Below, in pieces: positions 40,501 through 50,503 of a stretch of DNA of 64,000 nucleotides. The DNA is taken from assembly GCF_002278135.3 (NCBI RefSeq), contig NZ_CP029425.2, forward strand, positions 3,200,001 to 3,264,000, written 5' to 3'. The notes beneath the pieces were generated by a model. It saw nothing but the letters and a program-made list of their open reading frames with translations. It did not search any database and was not told the origin of the DNA. The position numbers were made by a program, and so were the translations under genes. The DNA is from Bradyrhizobium ottawaense (GTDB taxonomy: Bacteria; Pseudomonadota; Alphaproteobacteria; Rhizobiales; Xanthobacteraceae). Numbering within the stretch: the stretch's first letter is position 1; each line of letters opens with the position of its first letter.

Positions 40501-41466
40501 CTAGCGCAGCTTGAACTTCTCCGCCGGCACGGTCATCGCGGCGACACCCGCCATCACCAGCACTAGCCCCAGCGCCAGGTTCGACGGCACGCTCTCGCCG
40601 AGCAGCAGCACGGAGAGGCCGACGCCGATCGGAATGCGCAGATACCCTTGCGCATTCGTGGTCAGCGTACCGAGGCGGCCGAGGCAGACGTAGAACAGCA
40701 TCAAGCCCAGCGCGCTGGAGACGATGCCCATGACGATGGTGGCGACGATCGCGGTCGGCGTCGGCTGCAGCGTCCAGGGCTGGTCGATGATCAGCGATGG
40801 CGGCAGCAGGATGAGACCGCCGAACAATAGCGAGCCGGCCGCCACCACCATCGGGTCGTATTCGGAGAGGCGAAGGCCGAAGATCGTGGCGCAGGCAAAG
40901 GAGATGGTGGCGAGCAGGATCGCGATCTCCGCCACGATCTCGGTCCCGAAGCCGCGCAGTGCATCGAGGCCGACGATGAGAATGGTGCCGGCGAGGCCGA
41001 GGATCGCGCCGGCGAGCTTGAGCAGCGTTGCCGGCTCATGCCGGGTGATCAGCGAGGTGATCAGGAAGGCGAAGATCGGCGTGGTCGAGGCCAGCACCAC
41101 GGTGTTCGACGCCGGCACATAGAGCTGCGACCAGGTGATGATCAGGAACGGAAAGGTCGAGTTGATCAGCTGCTGGGTCGCGAACAGCTTCCACGCCTTC
41201 GCGTCGGTCGGGACGCTGATGCCGCGCATCCACAGGATCGCGAACAGGAAGGCAGCCGCGATCAGCGAGCGTGCCGAGATGAAGGTGATGGGCGGGACGG
41301 TAGGAAGCGCCAGCTTGGCCAGCGGGTAGGTCGAGCTCCAGCAGCAGGCGAGCGCGAGCAGCAGCGCATAGTCGCGCCAGTTGCGCGCGCCGGTGGCGGC
41401 CATGGCCGGCAACGGCGATGAAACGGAGGCCGCTGAGCGCCCCGCCTCCGATGTGCTCTGCGGCAC
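40501..41466 (-). CDS. DMT-superfamily (EamA) transporter
   Basis: A 321-aa drug/metabolite exporter with ten predicted transmembrane helices in two EamA repeats. The first repeat contains ALACCWSSTYPLAKLALPTVPPITFISARSLIAAAFLF; the second contains GIVSSALGLMLFYVCLGRLGTLTTNAQGYLRIPIGVGLSVLLLGE. It would export a small metabolite. GTG 41466 has AGGA five bases upstream; ATG 41403 (MAATGARNW) is an alternative. It is followed at 41467-41542 by a short gap and then the thioesterase gene on the same strand. Confidence 0.9.
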   Translation of the reverse strand: MPQSTSEAGRSAASVSSPLPAMAATGARNWRDYALLLALACCWSSTYPLAKLALPTVPPITFISARSLIAAAFLFAILWMRGISVPTDAKAWKLFATQQLINSTFPFLIITWSQLYVPASNTVVLASTTPIFAFLITSLITRHEPATLLKLAGAILGLAGTILIVGLDALRGFGTEIVAEIAILLATISFACATIFGLRLSEYDPMVVAAGSLLFGGLILLPPSLIIDQPWTLQPTPTAIVATIVMGIVSSALGLMLFYVCLGRLGTLTTNAQGYLRIPIGVGLSVLLLGESVPSNLALGLVLVMAGVAAMTVPAEKFKLR

Positions 41467-41542
41467 CTTGTTCCTGCTCCCCGGCGCGACAGCGCTTGCC
41501 GGGAAGTCTGGGCGAGGGGGCGCGAAAAGGGAAGGCGCCGAG

Positions 41543-42022
41543 CTATGCGTTTGGCTGAGGTAGCGCCTTCCGCTTCATCCGCTTGATCGTGCCGGAAAAG
41601 GTGAGCAGCACCCGCGTCCCGGACATCATCTTGCCGCGCAGGAAGATCAGCGAGCCGCCGGCGCGGGTGACCTCGCCGGTGCATTCGATCAGCTCGCCCT
41701 CGCGTGCCGCGTCGAGGAATTCACAGGCAAAATTGGTCGTCACCGCCCGGCTGTCCAGGACATGGGTGGCGATCGCAAACAGGGAGTAGTCGGCAAAGGC
41801 CATGTAGCAGCCGCCGTGGACGTTCCCGGAGCCGTTAAGGTGCTTTTTCTCGACCCGGAAGGCGCTGCGGACGTTGCCATCCGCCTCGATCCGGTGCCAG
41901 AAGGGGCCGACATGGGACTCAAAACTGTCGCGAATCCAGGTCCGCCAGCCCACAAACTCGCCCTCGGTGGCGACGTGGAGGTCAGGGCGGCGGGGTAGGG
42001 GCGCTTTGGTCAATTCGTGCAA
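41543..42022 (-). CDS. PaaI-family hotdog thioesterase
   Basis: A 159-aa single-hotdog protein with the PaaI thioesterase motif NVHGGCYMAFADYSLFAIA (HGG followed by an Asp), and VTTNFACEFLDAAREGELIECTGEV. It would hydrolyse acyl-CoA or a similar thioester in the cytoplasm. No ATG is available at the right place; TTG 42022 (reading MHELTKAPL) has AAGG about nine bases upstream and is the probable start. It is divergent from purL. Confidence 0.85.
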   Translation of the reverse strand: MHELTKAPLPRRPDLHVATEGEFVGWRTWIRDSFESHVGPFWHRIEADGNVRSAFRVEKKHLNGSGNVHGGCYMAFADYSLFAIATHVLDSRAVTTNFACEFLDAAREGELIECTGEVTRAGGSLIFLRGKMMSGTRVLLTFSGTIKRMKRKALPQPNA

Positions 42023-42206
42023 GGAAATGGGCCTTCAATTGCGGGTCTTCAGCCCTTAAATCCGATCCGTCCGCGCCGTGCAATTCCTGTTCCCGCCGTC
42101 CCCGCCTGCAAAACGTGGGACAGCGGGAAAATGCGCCATAAAGGGCTTTTCGCGAGCCCTGGATGTTCCTAAGAACGGCCAAACCGCCGCCGAAAGCCTG
42201 GAATCC

Positions 42207-44417
42207 ATGAAGAACGAACCCAAGATCACCCCCGAACTGGTTGCCGCCCATGGGCTCAAGCCCGACGAATATGAGCGCATCCTGAAGCTGATCGGGCGGG
42301 AGCCGACCTTCACCGAGCTCGGCATCTTCTCGGCGATGTGGAACGAGCACTGCTCGTACAAATCCTCGCGCATCCATCTCAAGGGCCTGCCGACCAAGGC
42401 GCCCTGGGTGATCCAGGGCCCCGGCGAGAATGCCGGCGTGATCGACATCGGCGACGGCCAGGCCGTGGTCTTCAAGATGGAAAGCCACAACCACCCGAGC
42501 TACATCGAGCCCTACCAGGGCGCCACCACGGGAGTCGGCGGCATTTTGCGCGACGTCTTCACCATGGGCGCGCGTCCCATCGCCTGCCTCAATGCGCTCA
42601 GCTTCGGCGCGCCCGAACATGCCCGGACTCGGCATCTGGTCTCCGGCGTCGTCGCCGGCGTCGGGGGGTACGGCAATTCCTTCGGCGTGCCGACGGTGGG
42701 CGGCCAGGTGCGCTTCCACACCCGCTATGACGGCAACATCCTCGTCAACGCGATGGCTGTCGGCCTCGCCGATGCCGACAAGATCTTCTATGCGGCGGCG
42801 TCCGGCGTGAACATGCCGATCGTCTATCTCGGCTCCAAGACGGGGCGCGACGGCATCCACGGCGCCTCGATGGCCTCGGCCGAGTTCGACGACAAGTCCG
42901 AGGAGAAGCGCCCGACCGTGCAGGTCGGCGATCCCTTCGCCGAGAAGCTGCTGTTGGAAGCCTGCCTCGAGATCATGGAGAAGGGCTGCGTCATCGCGAT
43001 CCAGGACATGGGCGCGGCGGGCCTGACCTGCTCGGCGGTCGAGATGGGCGCCAAGGGCGACCTCGGCGTCGATCTCGATCTCGATGCGGTGCCGACCCGC
43101 GAGACCGGGATGAGCGCCTACGAGATGATGCTCTCGGAAAGCCAGGAGCGCATGCTCATGGTGCTCAAGCCCGAGAAGGAAAAGGAAGCCGAGGCGATCT
43201 TCAAGAAGTGGGGCCTCGACTTCGCCGTGGTCGGCTACACCACGCCGAGCAAGCGTTTCGTGGTCAAGCATGGCGGCGACGTCATGGCCGACCTGCCGAT
43301 CAAGGAGCTCGGCGACGAGGCGCCGCTCTACGACCGTCCGCATGTCCCTTCCGCCGCGTTGCCGGTCGTGCATGCGCGCGATGTGCCGGCGCCGATGGGC
43401 GTAGGTAGCGCGCTGGAGAAGCTGATCGGCACGCCGGACATGTGCAGCAAGCGCTGGGTCTGGGAGCAGTACGACCACGTCATTCTCGGCAATACCATGC
43501 AGCGTCCCGGCGGCGATGCCGCCGTGGTGCGCATCGAGGACGGGCCGAAGGGGCTGGCGCTGACCGTTGACGTCACGCCGCGCTATTGCGAGGCGGACCC
43601 GTTCGAAGGCGGCAAGCAGGCGGTGGCGGAAGCCTGGCGCAACATCACCGCGGTCGGCGGCAAGCCGCTCGCGATCACCGACAACCTCAACTTCGGCAAC
43701 CCTGAAAGGCCCGAGATCATGGGCCAGTTCGTCGGCTGCCTGAAGGGAATCTCGGAAGCCTGCCGCACGCTCGACTTCCCGGTCGTCTCCGGCAACGTCT
43801 CGCTCTACAACGAGACCAACGGCCGCGCGATCCTCCCCACGCCCTCGATCGGCGGCGTCGGCCTGCTCGACGATTTCACCAAATCTGCCTCGCTCGCCTT
43901 CAAGGCCGAGGGCGAAGCGATCCTCCTCATCGGCGAGACCCATGGCTGGCTCGGCCAGTCCGTTTACCTGCGCGACATCTGCGGCCGCGAGGAGGGCGCG
44001 CCGCCGCCGGTCGATCTCGCCGCCGAGAAGCGCAATGGCGATTGCGTGCGCGGCATGATCCATGGCGGCACCGCGACCGCCGTGCACGACCTCTCCGACG
44101 GCGGCCTCCTGATCGCACTGGCCGAGATGGCGATGGCGGGCGGCATCGGGGCCAAGCTGCTGGCGGCGCCGACTTCACTGGTCTCGCAGGCCTATTGGTT
44201 CGGCGAGGACCAGGCGCGCTATCTCGTCACCGTGCCGGAGACCGAAGCCGGCCGCGTGCTGGCCAAGATGCGCGGCTGCGAAGTGCCCTGCGTGCGAATC
44301 GGCACCACCGGCGGCGATGCGATCGCGATCGCGGGCGAAGCGCCCGTGGCGATCGACAGCTTGCGCAAATCGTTCGAGCGCTGGCTGCCGGAATATATGG
44401 GCGGGAAGGCGGCCTGA
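42207..44417 (+). CDS. purL: FGAR amidotransferase large subunit PurL
   Basis: Synthetase subunit of PurSQL, amidating FGAR with ATP in purine synthesis; 736 aa, the short bacterial/archaeal type that needs separate PurS and PurQ. Motifs include [53 protein letters not shown] and [13 protein letters not shown] 42207 gives the typical [12 protein letters not shown] start. It is separated from purQ by about 7 kb, and followed after a palindrome by the acyltransferase gene on the opposite strand. Confidence 0.96.
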   Translation: MKNEPKITPELVAAHGLKPDEYERILKLIGREPTFTELGIFSAMWNEHCSYKSSRIHLKGLPTKAPWVIQGPGENAGVIDIGDGQAVVFKMESHNHPSYIEPYQGATTGVGGILRDVFTMGARPIACLNALSFGAPEHARTRHLVSGVVAGVGGYGNSFGVPTVGGQVRFHTRYDGNILVNAMAVGLADADKIFYAAASGVNMPIVYLGSKTGRDGIHGASMASAEFDDKSEEKRPTVQVGDPFAEKLLLEACLEIMEKGCVIAIQDMGAAGLTCSAVEMGAKGDLGVDLDLDAVPTRETGMSAYEMMLSESQERMLMVLKPEKEKEAEAIFKKWGLDFAVVGYTTPSKRFVVKHGGDVMADLPIKELGDEAPLYDRPHVPSAALPVVHARDVPAPMGVGSALEKLIGTPDMCSKRWVWEQYDHVILGNTMQRPGGDAAVVRIEDGPKGLALTVDVTPRYCEADPFEGGKQAVAEAWRNITAVGGKPLAITDNLNFGNPERPEIMGQFVGCLKGISEACRTLDFPVVSGNVSLYNETNGRAILPTPSIGGVGLLDDFTKSASLAFKAEGEAILLIGETHGWLGQSVYLRDICGREEGAPPPVDLAAEKRNGDCVRGMIHGGTATAVHDLSDGGLLIALAEMAMAGGIGAKLLAAPTSLVSQAYWFGEDQARYLVTVPETEAGRVLAKMRGCEVPCVRIGTTGGDAIAIAGEAPVAIDSLRKSFERWLPEYMGGKAA

Positions 44418-44434
44418 GCTGCTGCCACGCACTC

Positions 44435-44520
44435 CGTCATTGCGATGAGCGAAGCGACGAAGCAATCCAGACTACCTCCGCCGAGGGACTTTGGATTGCT
44501 TCGCTGCGCTCGCAATGACG
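44435..44520. repeat. Dispersed palindrome, CGTCATTGCGA family
   Basis: The left arm CGTCATTGCGATGAGCGAAG followed by CGACGAAGCAATCC is inverted at 44493-44520 (GGATTGCTTCGCTGCGCTCG, then CAATGACG). It lies between the convergent purL and acyltransferase genes and could terminate both transcripts. It is a separate family from the GTAGGGTGGGC type. Confidence 0.8.
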
Positions 44521-44539
44521 CGTGGAGGGACCTCGTGCC

Positions 44540-45727
44540 TCACAACACGTGGGACGCCCCCGGAATCTTCCGCAATGCCGCCGTCAGGCCCCAGCTCAGG
44601 ATCACCGTGAGCACGAGGCCGATCGTGGCCTTCACGATCGCAGGCCACGCATAGTCGAACAGCGCGTACTGGATCCACAGCGCGATCGGGTAGTGCACCA
44701 GGAAGATGCCATAGGCATCCGCCTGCATGCGGTCGAGCAGGGTCGGCCCCGGCGCCTTCGAATACAGGAAGAAGGCGAGGATCGCGAGCAGGATCGAGGC
44801 CGAGAACAGCACGAAGAACGTGCCGTAGAACACGTGGTACCAGTGCGGCAGGTGATCGGGATTCCCGAGGATCTCGCGCTTGATGTAGATCATGCACCAC
44901 ATCAGGCAGTAGGGGATCAGCGTGACGATCACCCATAGCCAGCGCTGCTTCGGCAACTGACCGTCGGCGCTGAGGATGCCGCGATCGAAATTCGCCGAAC
45001 CGACGCTGGCGCCGATGAAGAAGTAGCTGAAGTAGAGCAGGATCCGGCTCGCCTGCACCGAAAACGGTCCGAACTCGAACCATTTGTTGGTACCGAAATA
45101 GAGCAGCGCAGGCAGATAGACGATGACGCTTACGGCGACGAGCATCAGCCAGAACACGGCCGGCTGCTGAAATCCGAGCAACGAGACGCGGTTGCCGGGA
45201 TCGACCAGATGCGCCGAGACCCGGTAGAGCAGGCTCGCGGTCAGGTCGAAGGCGAGCAGCACCCATACGAACCAGATCGGGCCGCTCGGCCATGGGCCCG
45301 ACGTCACCGTCTTCCACCAGAACGCTGCGAAGGTCAGCTCGGGCTCGGCCCGTAGCGCGATGGCGTAATAGGCGAGCGGGATGATGGTGAAGGCCGCGAT
45401 CGCGAACGGCAGCCCGAGCCGCAGCAGGCGGTCACGCAAAAAGACCGACGGCGCCTTGCGCGCGATGCCCGGCCAGGTGAACAGGCCCGACAGGAAGAAG
45501 AACATCGCCATGAAGAAGCTGTCGGTGGCGAGCACGATCATGTCGAAACCGGCAAAGGAGGCCGGATCGGTGTGACCGAAATGCGTGTAGGGGATCACCG
45601 CATGATGCAGCAGCACCACGAGGGTCAGGAAGGTGCGGGCGCGATCGAGCGACAAATTGCGCGCTTTGGTTTTCGGCGCGGCGTGTGCCTCCGCGCCGAT
45701 CGTCGCTGAATCCGCCATCGTCATCAT
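44540..45727 (-). CDS. Acyltransferase 3-family membrane protein
   Basis: A 395-aa integral membrane protein of the OafA/acyltransferase 3 type with about ten hydrophobic helices. The motif LSLDRARTFLTLVVLLHHAVIPY includes the R-x-x-x-x-x-x-x-H pattern, with the conserved His in VLLHHAV. FMAMFFFLSGLFT and FLVHYPIALW are also typical. It would transfer an acyl group to a surface or periplasmic carbohydrate, such as a glucan or lipopolysaccharide. ATG 45727 and 45718 are both possible. Substrate unknown. Confidence 0.85.
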   Translation of the reverse strand: MMTMADSATIGAEAHAAPKTKARNLSLDRARTFLTLVVLLHHAVIPYTHFGHTDPASFAGFDMIVLATDSFFMAMFFFLSGLFTWPGIARKAPSVFLRDRLLRLGLPFAIAAFTIIPLAYYAIALRAEPELTFAAFWWKTVTSGPWPSGPIWFVWVLLAFDLTASLLYRVSAHLVDPGNRVSLLGFQQPAVFWLMLVAVSVIVYLPALLYFGTNKWFEFGPFSVQASRILLYFSYFFIGASVGSANFDRGILSADGQLPKQRWLWVIVTLIPYCLMWCMIYIKREILGNPDHLPHWYHVFYGTFFVLFSASILLAILAFFLYSKAPGPTLLDRMQADAYGIFLVHYPIALWIQYALFDYAWPAIVKATIGLVLTVILSWGLTAALRKIPGASHVL

Positions 45728-45929
45728 GGTCCCCCGCGCGCCTGCCCCGGGCCGGACTGTGCCGCCGCGAGCCCGATTCAGCAAGGCTCGTTTGCGCCGT
45801 AGTTGAGGCCCCACTTGAGCCCCAACCTGGGTCCTGACACCCGTAGGAACCCGTTCCGAACAGCGAAGTTAGCGTCTGCCGAAGGGAAGGGCTGACGGCC
45901 GCGAGGAGCGGCACAATTCGGAGCTGGCA

Positions 45930-46103
45930 ATGACGATCCTGAAATGGGCGTTGATCTTCCTACTTGTCTCGATCGTGGCCGGCGTGCTCGGCTTCAGCGG
46001 CATTTCGGCCGTCTCCGCCGATATCGCCCGCTTCCTGTTTTATGTCTTCGTCGTGATCTTCCTGGTGTTGCTGATACTTGGGCTCACGATCTTCAGGGCG
46101 TAG
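45930..46103 (+). CDS. UPF0391/DUF1328 membrane protein
   Basis: A 57-aa protein, [20 protein letters not shown] onward, with two transmembrane helices. The first contains [17 protein letters not shown] and the second [20 protein letters not shown]. It matches the widespread UPF0391 family of unknown role, often stress-related. GGAG lies six bases before ATG 45930. It lies alone between the acyltransferase and a hydrolase gene. Confidence 0.88.
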   Translation: MTILKWALIFLLVSIVAGVLGFSGISAVSADIARFLFYVFVVIFLVLLILGLTIFRA

Positions 46104-46123
46104 CCGGGCGGCTGCACCAGTCC

Positions 46124-47227
46124 TCAGTGGGCTGCGAACGGCATGACGCGGGCCATCAGCTCGGCCAAGAATTCATCAGGACGATCGAACGGAATGAAAT
46201 GGTCGCCGCCGCGAATCCGAGCAAACTCCTTGTGCGGGGCGGTGACCTCCTTGAAATATTGCTCGGCGGGTTCGCTCGGCGCGACGCCATCCGCATCGCC
46301 CTCGATGAAGAACATCGGGATCGAAAATTCGAACCCGAGCGAGGCCATATCGCTCTGAAACATCGGCCCGTTCCGTCCCGTCAGGTACTTTGCTGAGAAG
46401 GCGGCGCCCCTCCGCCAATTGTACAGATCAAGCAGCGAGACATCCGGCATGAAGAGCGGCGGGATGGGACCGGCGAGCTGGAAGCCGTCGGCGAGCGGCA
46501 GACCCAGCACATTGCTCCATTTGTCCGCAATCAGGCGATTTTCCGGGGTGAGGACCGGTTGTGAAGCGATCGGCGCCAATTCGGCCAGGGCCTCTCTGTT
46601 GGTGGCCGCTGCCGCAAGCCGTTGCAAACGCGCGATGGTGAGTTCGAAGGCCTTCTCGAAGGTCGCCTTGCCGACCACCTGGCCTGTGCCGACATAGGCC
46701 GAGAACAGATCCGGACGTTGCTTCGCCATTCGAATTCCCAGGAATGAGCCCCAGGAATGCCCGACTAGGACGATCTTGTCCTTGTGCAAATGCGTGCGCA
46801 GGTGCTCGGCCAGTTCGATGCCGTCTTGCGTCATCCGCTCCAGTGTCATCGTGGGGGCGAGCGCGTCTCCAGCTGCGCCAAAGGTGCGCCCGGTGCCGCG
46901 CTGGTCCCATTGGACGACAGTGAAATGCTCTTCCCAGGGGCGCCAGCCCGACGAGATCGGCAGGGTGGATCCGCCGGGGCCGCCGTGGACGAACAGGAGA
47001 ACCGGGTTATCCCGATCCTCACCGCGGATTTGAATCCATTGCTTGATGCCGCCGATCTCGATGAACTGTCCCTCCTGCACGCCGGCAGGAGAGCGGATCG
47101 CGAGAGTTTGGGCAGCAAGGTGCTGTCGATAGGCACGAAAACCCAGCCCGGCAGCAGCGAGCACAATAAGGATGCCGGACAATCCCAGCAACGAGACCCC
47201 AATCAGTCTTGTGGCCCGGCGCGGCAT
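46124..47227 (-). CDS. Membrane-anchored alpha/beta-hydrolase (prolyl-aminopeptidase-like)
   Basis: A 367-aa protein with an N-terminal membrane anchor (LIGVSLLGLSGILIVLAAAGLGF). The hydrolase domain shows LLFVHGGPGGSTLPIS and VVQWDQRGTGRTFG, the HGGPG and DQRG motifs of the proline iminopeptidase family. The nucleophile elbow is VGHSWGSFLG. The acid and base are probably in FIEGDADGVAP and GGDHFIPFD. The cap domain is extended. It would act in the periplasm or at the inner membrane on a peptide or small ester. Confidence 0.82.
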   Translation of the reverse strand: MPRRATRLIGVSLLGLSGILIVLAAAGLGFRAYRQHLAAQTLAIRSPAGVQEGQFIEIGGIKQWIQIRGEDRDNPVLLFVHGGPGGSTLPISSGWRPWEEHFTVVQWDQRGTGRTFGAAGDALAPTMTLERMTQDGIELAEHLRTHLHKDKIVLVGHSWGSFLGIRMAKQRPDLFSAYVGTGQVVGKATFEKAFELTIARLQRLAAAATNREALAELAPIASQPVLTPENRLIADKWSNVLGLPLADGFQLAGPIPPLFMPDVSLLDLYNWRRGAAFSAKYLTGRNGPMFQSDMASLGFEFSIPMFFIEGDADGVAPSEPAEQYFKEVTAPHKEFARIRGGDHFIPFDRPDEFLAELMARVMPFAAH

Positions 47228-47291
47228 CGCGTGCCTTGTGTCGACTGGAAGGAGGCGATCCAGGATCGCCCCGGCGTCACAGCGCGTGCGC

Positions 47292-47651
47292 CTACCCCAC
47301 TTCCTCGATCTTCACCTTGTCCGGATAGAAGGCGAGATGGCCGGAAATCTCGCTCATCGCGGGAAAGGGCGTCTCGTAGGTCCAGATCGCATTATCGAGC
47401 ACCTTGCCTTCGGCCTTTACGCTGTAATAGCTCGCATCCCCCTTGTAGGGGCAGTGGGTGACGCGGTCGGTGCGCGCCAGCAAGGCCATGTTGGTGTCCT
47501 CCCGCGGCACATATTGCACCGCCGGATATTTGGCCTCCTTCAGCGTCAGCGCCTTGCTGGTCTCGGCGATCACGATGTCGCCGGCGGTCACACGGACGCG
47601 CCGGGAATTTTGGGTGATGGTGATGGGATGGTCGGGCCCTGGAAGCTTCAT
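47292..47651 (-). CDS. DUF427 protein
   Basis: A 119-aa soluble protein. TITQNSRRVRVTAGDIVIAETSKALTLKEAKYPAVQYVPREDTNMALL and THCPYKGDASYYSV are signatures of DUF427, a beta-barrel-like family of unknown function, where the conserved Cys-Pro-Tyr-Lys-Gly motif could be functional. It lies close downstream of the hydrolase on the same strand and shares a divergent intergenic region with bolA. Confidence 0.88.
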   Translation of the reverse strand: MKLPGPDHPITITQNSRRVRVTAGDIVIAETSKALTLKEAKYPAVQYVPREDTNMALLARTDRVTHCPYKGDASYYSVKAEGKVLDNAIWTYETPFPAMSEISGHLAFYPDKVKIEEVG

Positions 47652-47827
47652 GATTTCACGCCTTTTCGATCAATCTGCCGCGCGCGGCACTTTGTCGTGC
47701 CTTTATCCTGATGGGATCATGGATATAGTGCCGGAAAGCGTGACGCAGAAGTCCGTTCACGCTAAGTTTGGCGCTGCCGGCGAGGGGACCCCGGCAGCGA
47801 TTCGAGACCAGAAGGAGCGAGACCCGA

Positions 47828-48064
47828 ATGCCCATGGACGCCCACGATATCGAGGCGATGATCAAGGCGGCGATCCCCGATGCCGAGGTGACCATCCGTG
47901 ACCTCGCCGGCGACGGCGATCACTATGCCGCGACCGTGATCTCGGAATCCTTCCGCGGCAAATCCCGCGTCCAGCAGCACCAGATCGTCTATCAGTCCCT
48001 GCGCGGCCAGATGGGCGGCGTGCTGCACGCGCTGGCGCTGCAAACCGGCGTGCCGGGCGCCTGA
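47828..48064 (+). CDS. bolA: BolA-family protein
   Basis: A 78-aa BolA-like protein (MPMDAHDIEAMIKAAIPDAE). The domain contains DGDHYAATVISESFRGKSRVQQHQIVYQSLRGQMGG, with His in DHYAA and the FRGKSRVQQH helix. BolA proteins bind monothiol glutaredoxins through a shared [2Fe-2S] cluster. The partner grxD lies 4 kb further on the same strand. Start ATG 47828, or 47834. In alphaproteobacteria bolA and grxD usually lie close to purL. Confidence 0.93.
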   Translation: MPMDAHDIEAMIKAAIPDAEVTIRDLAGDGDHYAATVISESFRGKSRVQQHQIVYQSLRGQMGGVLHALALQTGVPGA

Positions 48065-48089
48065 CCTGATCGCGCGACGGGAGACGACG

Positions 48090-49283
48090 ATGGCTGCGGA
48101 CAATTCTCGCGGCGCGATGTTTCGCGTCATCGTGCCGAACCAGCACAGCCGCGTCACCAATGTCGAGCTGTTCTTCGACCTCGTCTTCGTCTTCGCCGTC
48201 ACGCAGGTGTCGCATACGCTGCTGCACCATTTCACGCCGCTCGGCGCGGTGCACGTCACGGTGCTGTTTCTCGCGGTGTGGTGGGTGTGGGTCTACACCG
48301 CCTGGGTCACCAATTGGCTCAATCCGGAGCTGACCCCGGTCCGCGTCATGCTCTTCCTGATGATGCTGGGCGGGCTGGTGCTGTCGACGACGATTCCGAC
48401 CGCTTTCGAGGGGCGGGGCCTGTGGTTTGCGATCGCCTACGCGGCGATGCAGCTCGGGCGCACCGCCTTCTGGCTGTTCGCAACGCCGCGGCATCGGACC
48501 GCGGTCCGCCACAACGCGATCCGCATTCTGAGCTGGCTCTCGATCTCCGCGGTGCTGTGGATCGCGGGCGGCCTGTCCGAAGGCGAGACGCGGCTATGGC
48601 TGTGGATTGCGGCGGTCACGTGGGAATACGTCTCGCCGGCGGCGCGCTTCTGGGTTCCCAAACTCGGCTTCTCGTCGGTCGAAGCCTGGGCCGTCGAGGG
48701 CGGCCACATGGCCGAGCGTTGCTCTCTCTTCGTCATCATCGCGCTCGGCGAAGCCGTCGTCGTCAACGGGGCGACCTTTGCCGAGCTGGAGTGGACCGCG
48801 GACAACATCATGGCCTTCGTCTCCGCATTGGTCGGCGCCATCGCGATGTGGTGGGTCTATTTCCACAAGGGCGCCGAGGCCGGCTCGGAGCGGATCTCGA
48901 AGTCCGCCGAATCCGGCCGCCTGGCGCGGCTCGCCTATACCTATCTGCACACGCCGATCATCGCCGGCATCATCCTGACCGCGGTCTCGGACGAGCTGGT
49001 GCTGAAGCACCCGACCGGCCATTCCGATATGAGGACGGTTCTGAGCACGATCGGCGGGCCGCTGGTGTTTCTGATCGGCACCATCCTGTTCAAGCACGCG
49101 ATCCGCGGCTTCCTCCAGCTCTCGCACGGCATCGGCATCATGCTGCTGCTGGTGCTGTGGTGGTTCGCAGCCGACCTCCCGCCGCTCTGGCTGTCGATCG
49201 CGTCGACGGTGATCATGATCGTCGTCGCGGTGTGGGAATCGGTTTCGCTGGGGGCGGACAGAGAAGAGGCCAAGGAACATTGA
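48090..49283 (+). CDS. Low-temperature-requirement A (LtrA) family membrane protein
   Basis: A 397-aa protein with about ten transmembrane helices. The N-terminus has VTNVELFFDLVFVFAVTQVSHTL, the LtrA family signature; GHMAERCSLFVIIALGEAVVVNG is the second conserved region. Listeria LtrA is needed for growth at low temperature, but the biochemical role is unknown. It starts 25 bp after bolA, so co-transcription is likely. The gene is followed by a large palindromic repeat. Confidence 0.88.
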   Translation: MAADNSRGAMFRVIVPNQHSRVTNVELFFDLVFVFAVTQVSHTLLHHFTPLGAVHVTVLFLAVWWVWVYTAWVTNWLNPELTPVRVMLFLMMLGGLVLSTTIPTAFEGRGLWFAIAYAAMQLGRTAFWLFATPRHRTAVRHNAIRILSWLSISAVLWIAGGLSEGETRLWLWIAAVTWEYVSPAARFWVPKLGFSSVEAWAVEGGHMAERCSLFVIIALGEAVVVNGATFAELEWTADNIMAFVSALVGAIAMWWVYFHKGAEAGSERISKSAESGRLARLAYTYLHTPIIAGIILTAVSDELVLKHPTGHSDMRTVLSTIGGPLVFLIGTILFKHAIRGFLQLSHGIGIMLLLVLWWFAADLPPLWLSIASTVIMIVVAVWESVSLGADREEAKEH

Positions 49284-49302
49284 ACTGCGAGCGGCCTGAG
49301 CA

Positions 49303-49445
49303 AGCGCCTCGTCCTTCGAGACGACCGCTGCGCGGTCTCCTCAGGATGAGGCTATTTGGCGTCGGCGCTCGTTGAAACTGCCTGCCACGCACTCCGTCCT
49401 CATCCTGAGGAGCCCGCCTAAGCGGGCGTCTCGAAGGATGCGCTG
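49303..49445. repeat. Dispersed palindrome, CATCCTGAGGAG family
   Basis: The first half has CCTTCGAGACGACCGCTGCG, CGGTCTCC and TCAGGATGAGGC. The second half inverts it with CTCATCCTGAGGAGCCCGCC, GGGCGTCTCGAAGGATGCG. Each half also has its own short inner hairpin (GCTGCGCGGTC, CCGCCTAAGCGGG). It fills most of the 198-bp gap between ltrA and egtD, and could end transcription from both sides. Confidence 0.8.
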
Positions 49446-49481
49446 CGGGGAAAGCGCTCTCGCGGATAACCGCCGGAGCGT

Positions 49482-50453
49482 TTACTCCGCCACCTCCAGC
49501 GCATGCACCGAGAACATCTTCGCCGCATCCGTCCAGCTCTCGCGCACCCGCCAGCCGGCGCCCTGTGCCAGCGCAGCAAAACGCTCGATGCTGTATTTGT
49601 AGCTGTTCTCGGTGTGGATGCTCTCGCCGGGGCGGAACGAGAAGCTGGTGCCGAGCAGGCGCACGGTCTGGCTCTTCCTGCTGATCAGATGCATCTCGAT
49701 GCGGTGCCGCTCGCGATTGTAGATCGCGCGGTGGGTGAAGGCGGAGAGGTCGAAATTGCCGCCAAGCTCGCGGTTGATCCGCACCAGAACATTGAGGTTG
49801 AAGCGCGCGGTGATGCCGGCGGCATCGTTATAGGCATCGTGCAGCACCCGCTCATCCTTTTCGAGGTCGGCGCCGATGATCATCTGCGCGCCCCGGCCCA
49901 GGATCTGGCGTGCGCTCTTCAGGAAAGCCTGGGCTTCATGCGGCTCGAAATTGCCGATGGTCGAGCCGGGGAAGAAGCCGACCTTGGGCATCGACGCGAC
50001 CGCCCTCGGCAACTCGAACGGCGTGGTGAAGTCGGCAGCCACCGGATAGATGCCGAGCGAGGGGAAATCGCGCTTCAGGCCGTTCGCCTGCGCCTTGAGG
50101 AAGTCGCCGGAGATGTCGACGGGGACATAGGCCGCAAACCTGCAATGGTTGAGCAGCAGGCGGACCTTCGTCGTCGCGCCGGCGCCGAACTCGACCAGCG
50201 CGGCATGCTCGGGAATGATCTTTGCGATCTCGCTGCCACGGTCCTTCAGGATCGAGAGCTCGGTCCGCGTCGGATAGTATTCCGGCAGGCGCGTGATTGC
50301 CTCGAACAGCTCCGATCCGGTCGCGTCGTAGAAATATTTCGGCGACAGTGTTTTGGGCTGCTGCGAGAGGTCCTTGATCGCCTCGCGGGCGAAGGCGGTG
50401 GTCTGCTCGTCGGGAAGATGGGCTTCGGCCAAAGCGCTGGCGTGCACATTCAT
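49482..50453 (-). CDS. egtD: L-histidine N-alpha-methyltransferase EgtD
   Basis: SAM-dependent trimethylation of histidine to hercynine, the first step of ergothioneine synthesis; 323 aa. The EgtD signature includes LSPKYFYDATGSELFEAITRLPEYYPTRTE and EFGAGATTKVRLLL, KVGFFPGSTIGNFEP and IGADLEKDERVLHDAYNDAAGITARFNLN. ATG 50453 follows AGGAG six bases upstream. It lies 50 bp downstream of egtB in the same operon. Confidence 0.95.
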   Translation of the reverse strand: MNVHASALAEAHLPDEQTTAFAREAIKDLSQQPKTLSPKYFYDATGSELFEAITRLPEYYPTRTELSILKDRGSEIAKIIPEHAALVEFGAGATTKVRLLLNHCRFAAYVPVDISGDFLKAQANGLKRDFPSLGIYPVAADFTTPFELPRAVASMPKVGFFPGSTIGNFEPHEAQAFLKSARQILGRGAQMIIGADLEKDERVLHDAYNDAAGITARFNLNVLVRINRELGGNFDLSAFTHRAIYNRERHRIEMHLISRKSQTVRLLGTSFSFRPGESIHTENSYKYSIERFAALAQGAGWRVRESWTDAAKMFSVHALEVAE

Positions 50454-50503
50454 GATACTCTCCTGAACGCGCTGTCCGGCGCGCATTTGTCGTCGGATGA
50501 GAA

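Noticed and set aside
41982..44087. A 701-codon minus-strand frame opposite purL
   Set aside because: Antisense to a clear PurL; His/Arg/Glu-rich composition typical of shadow frames.
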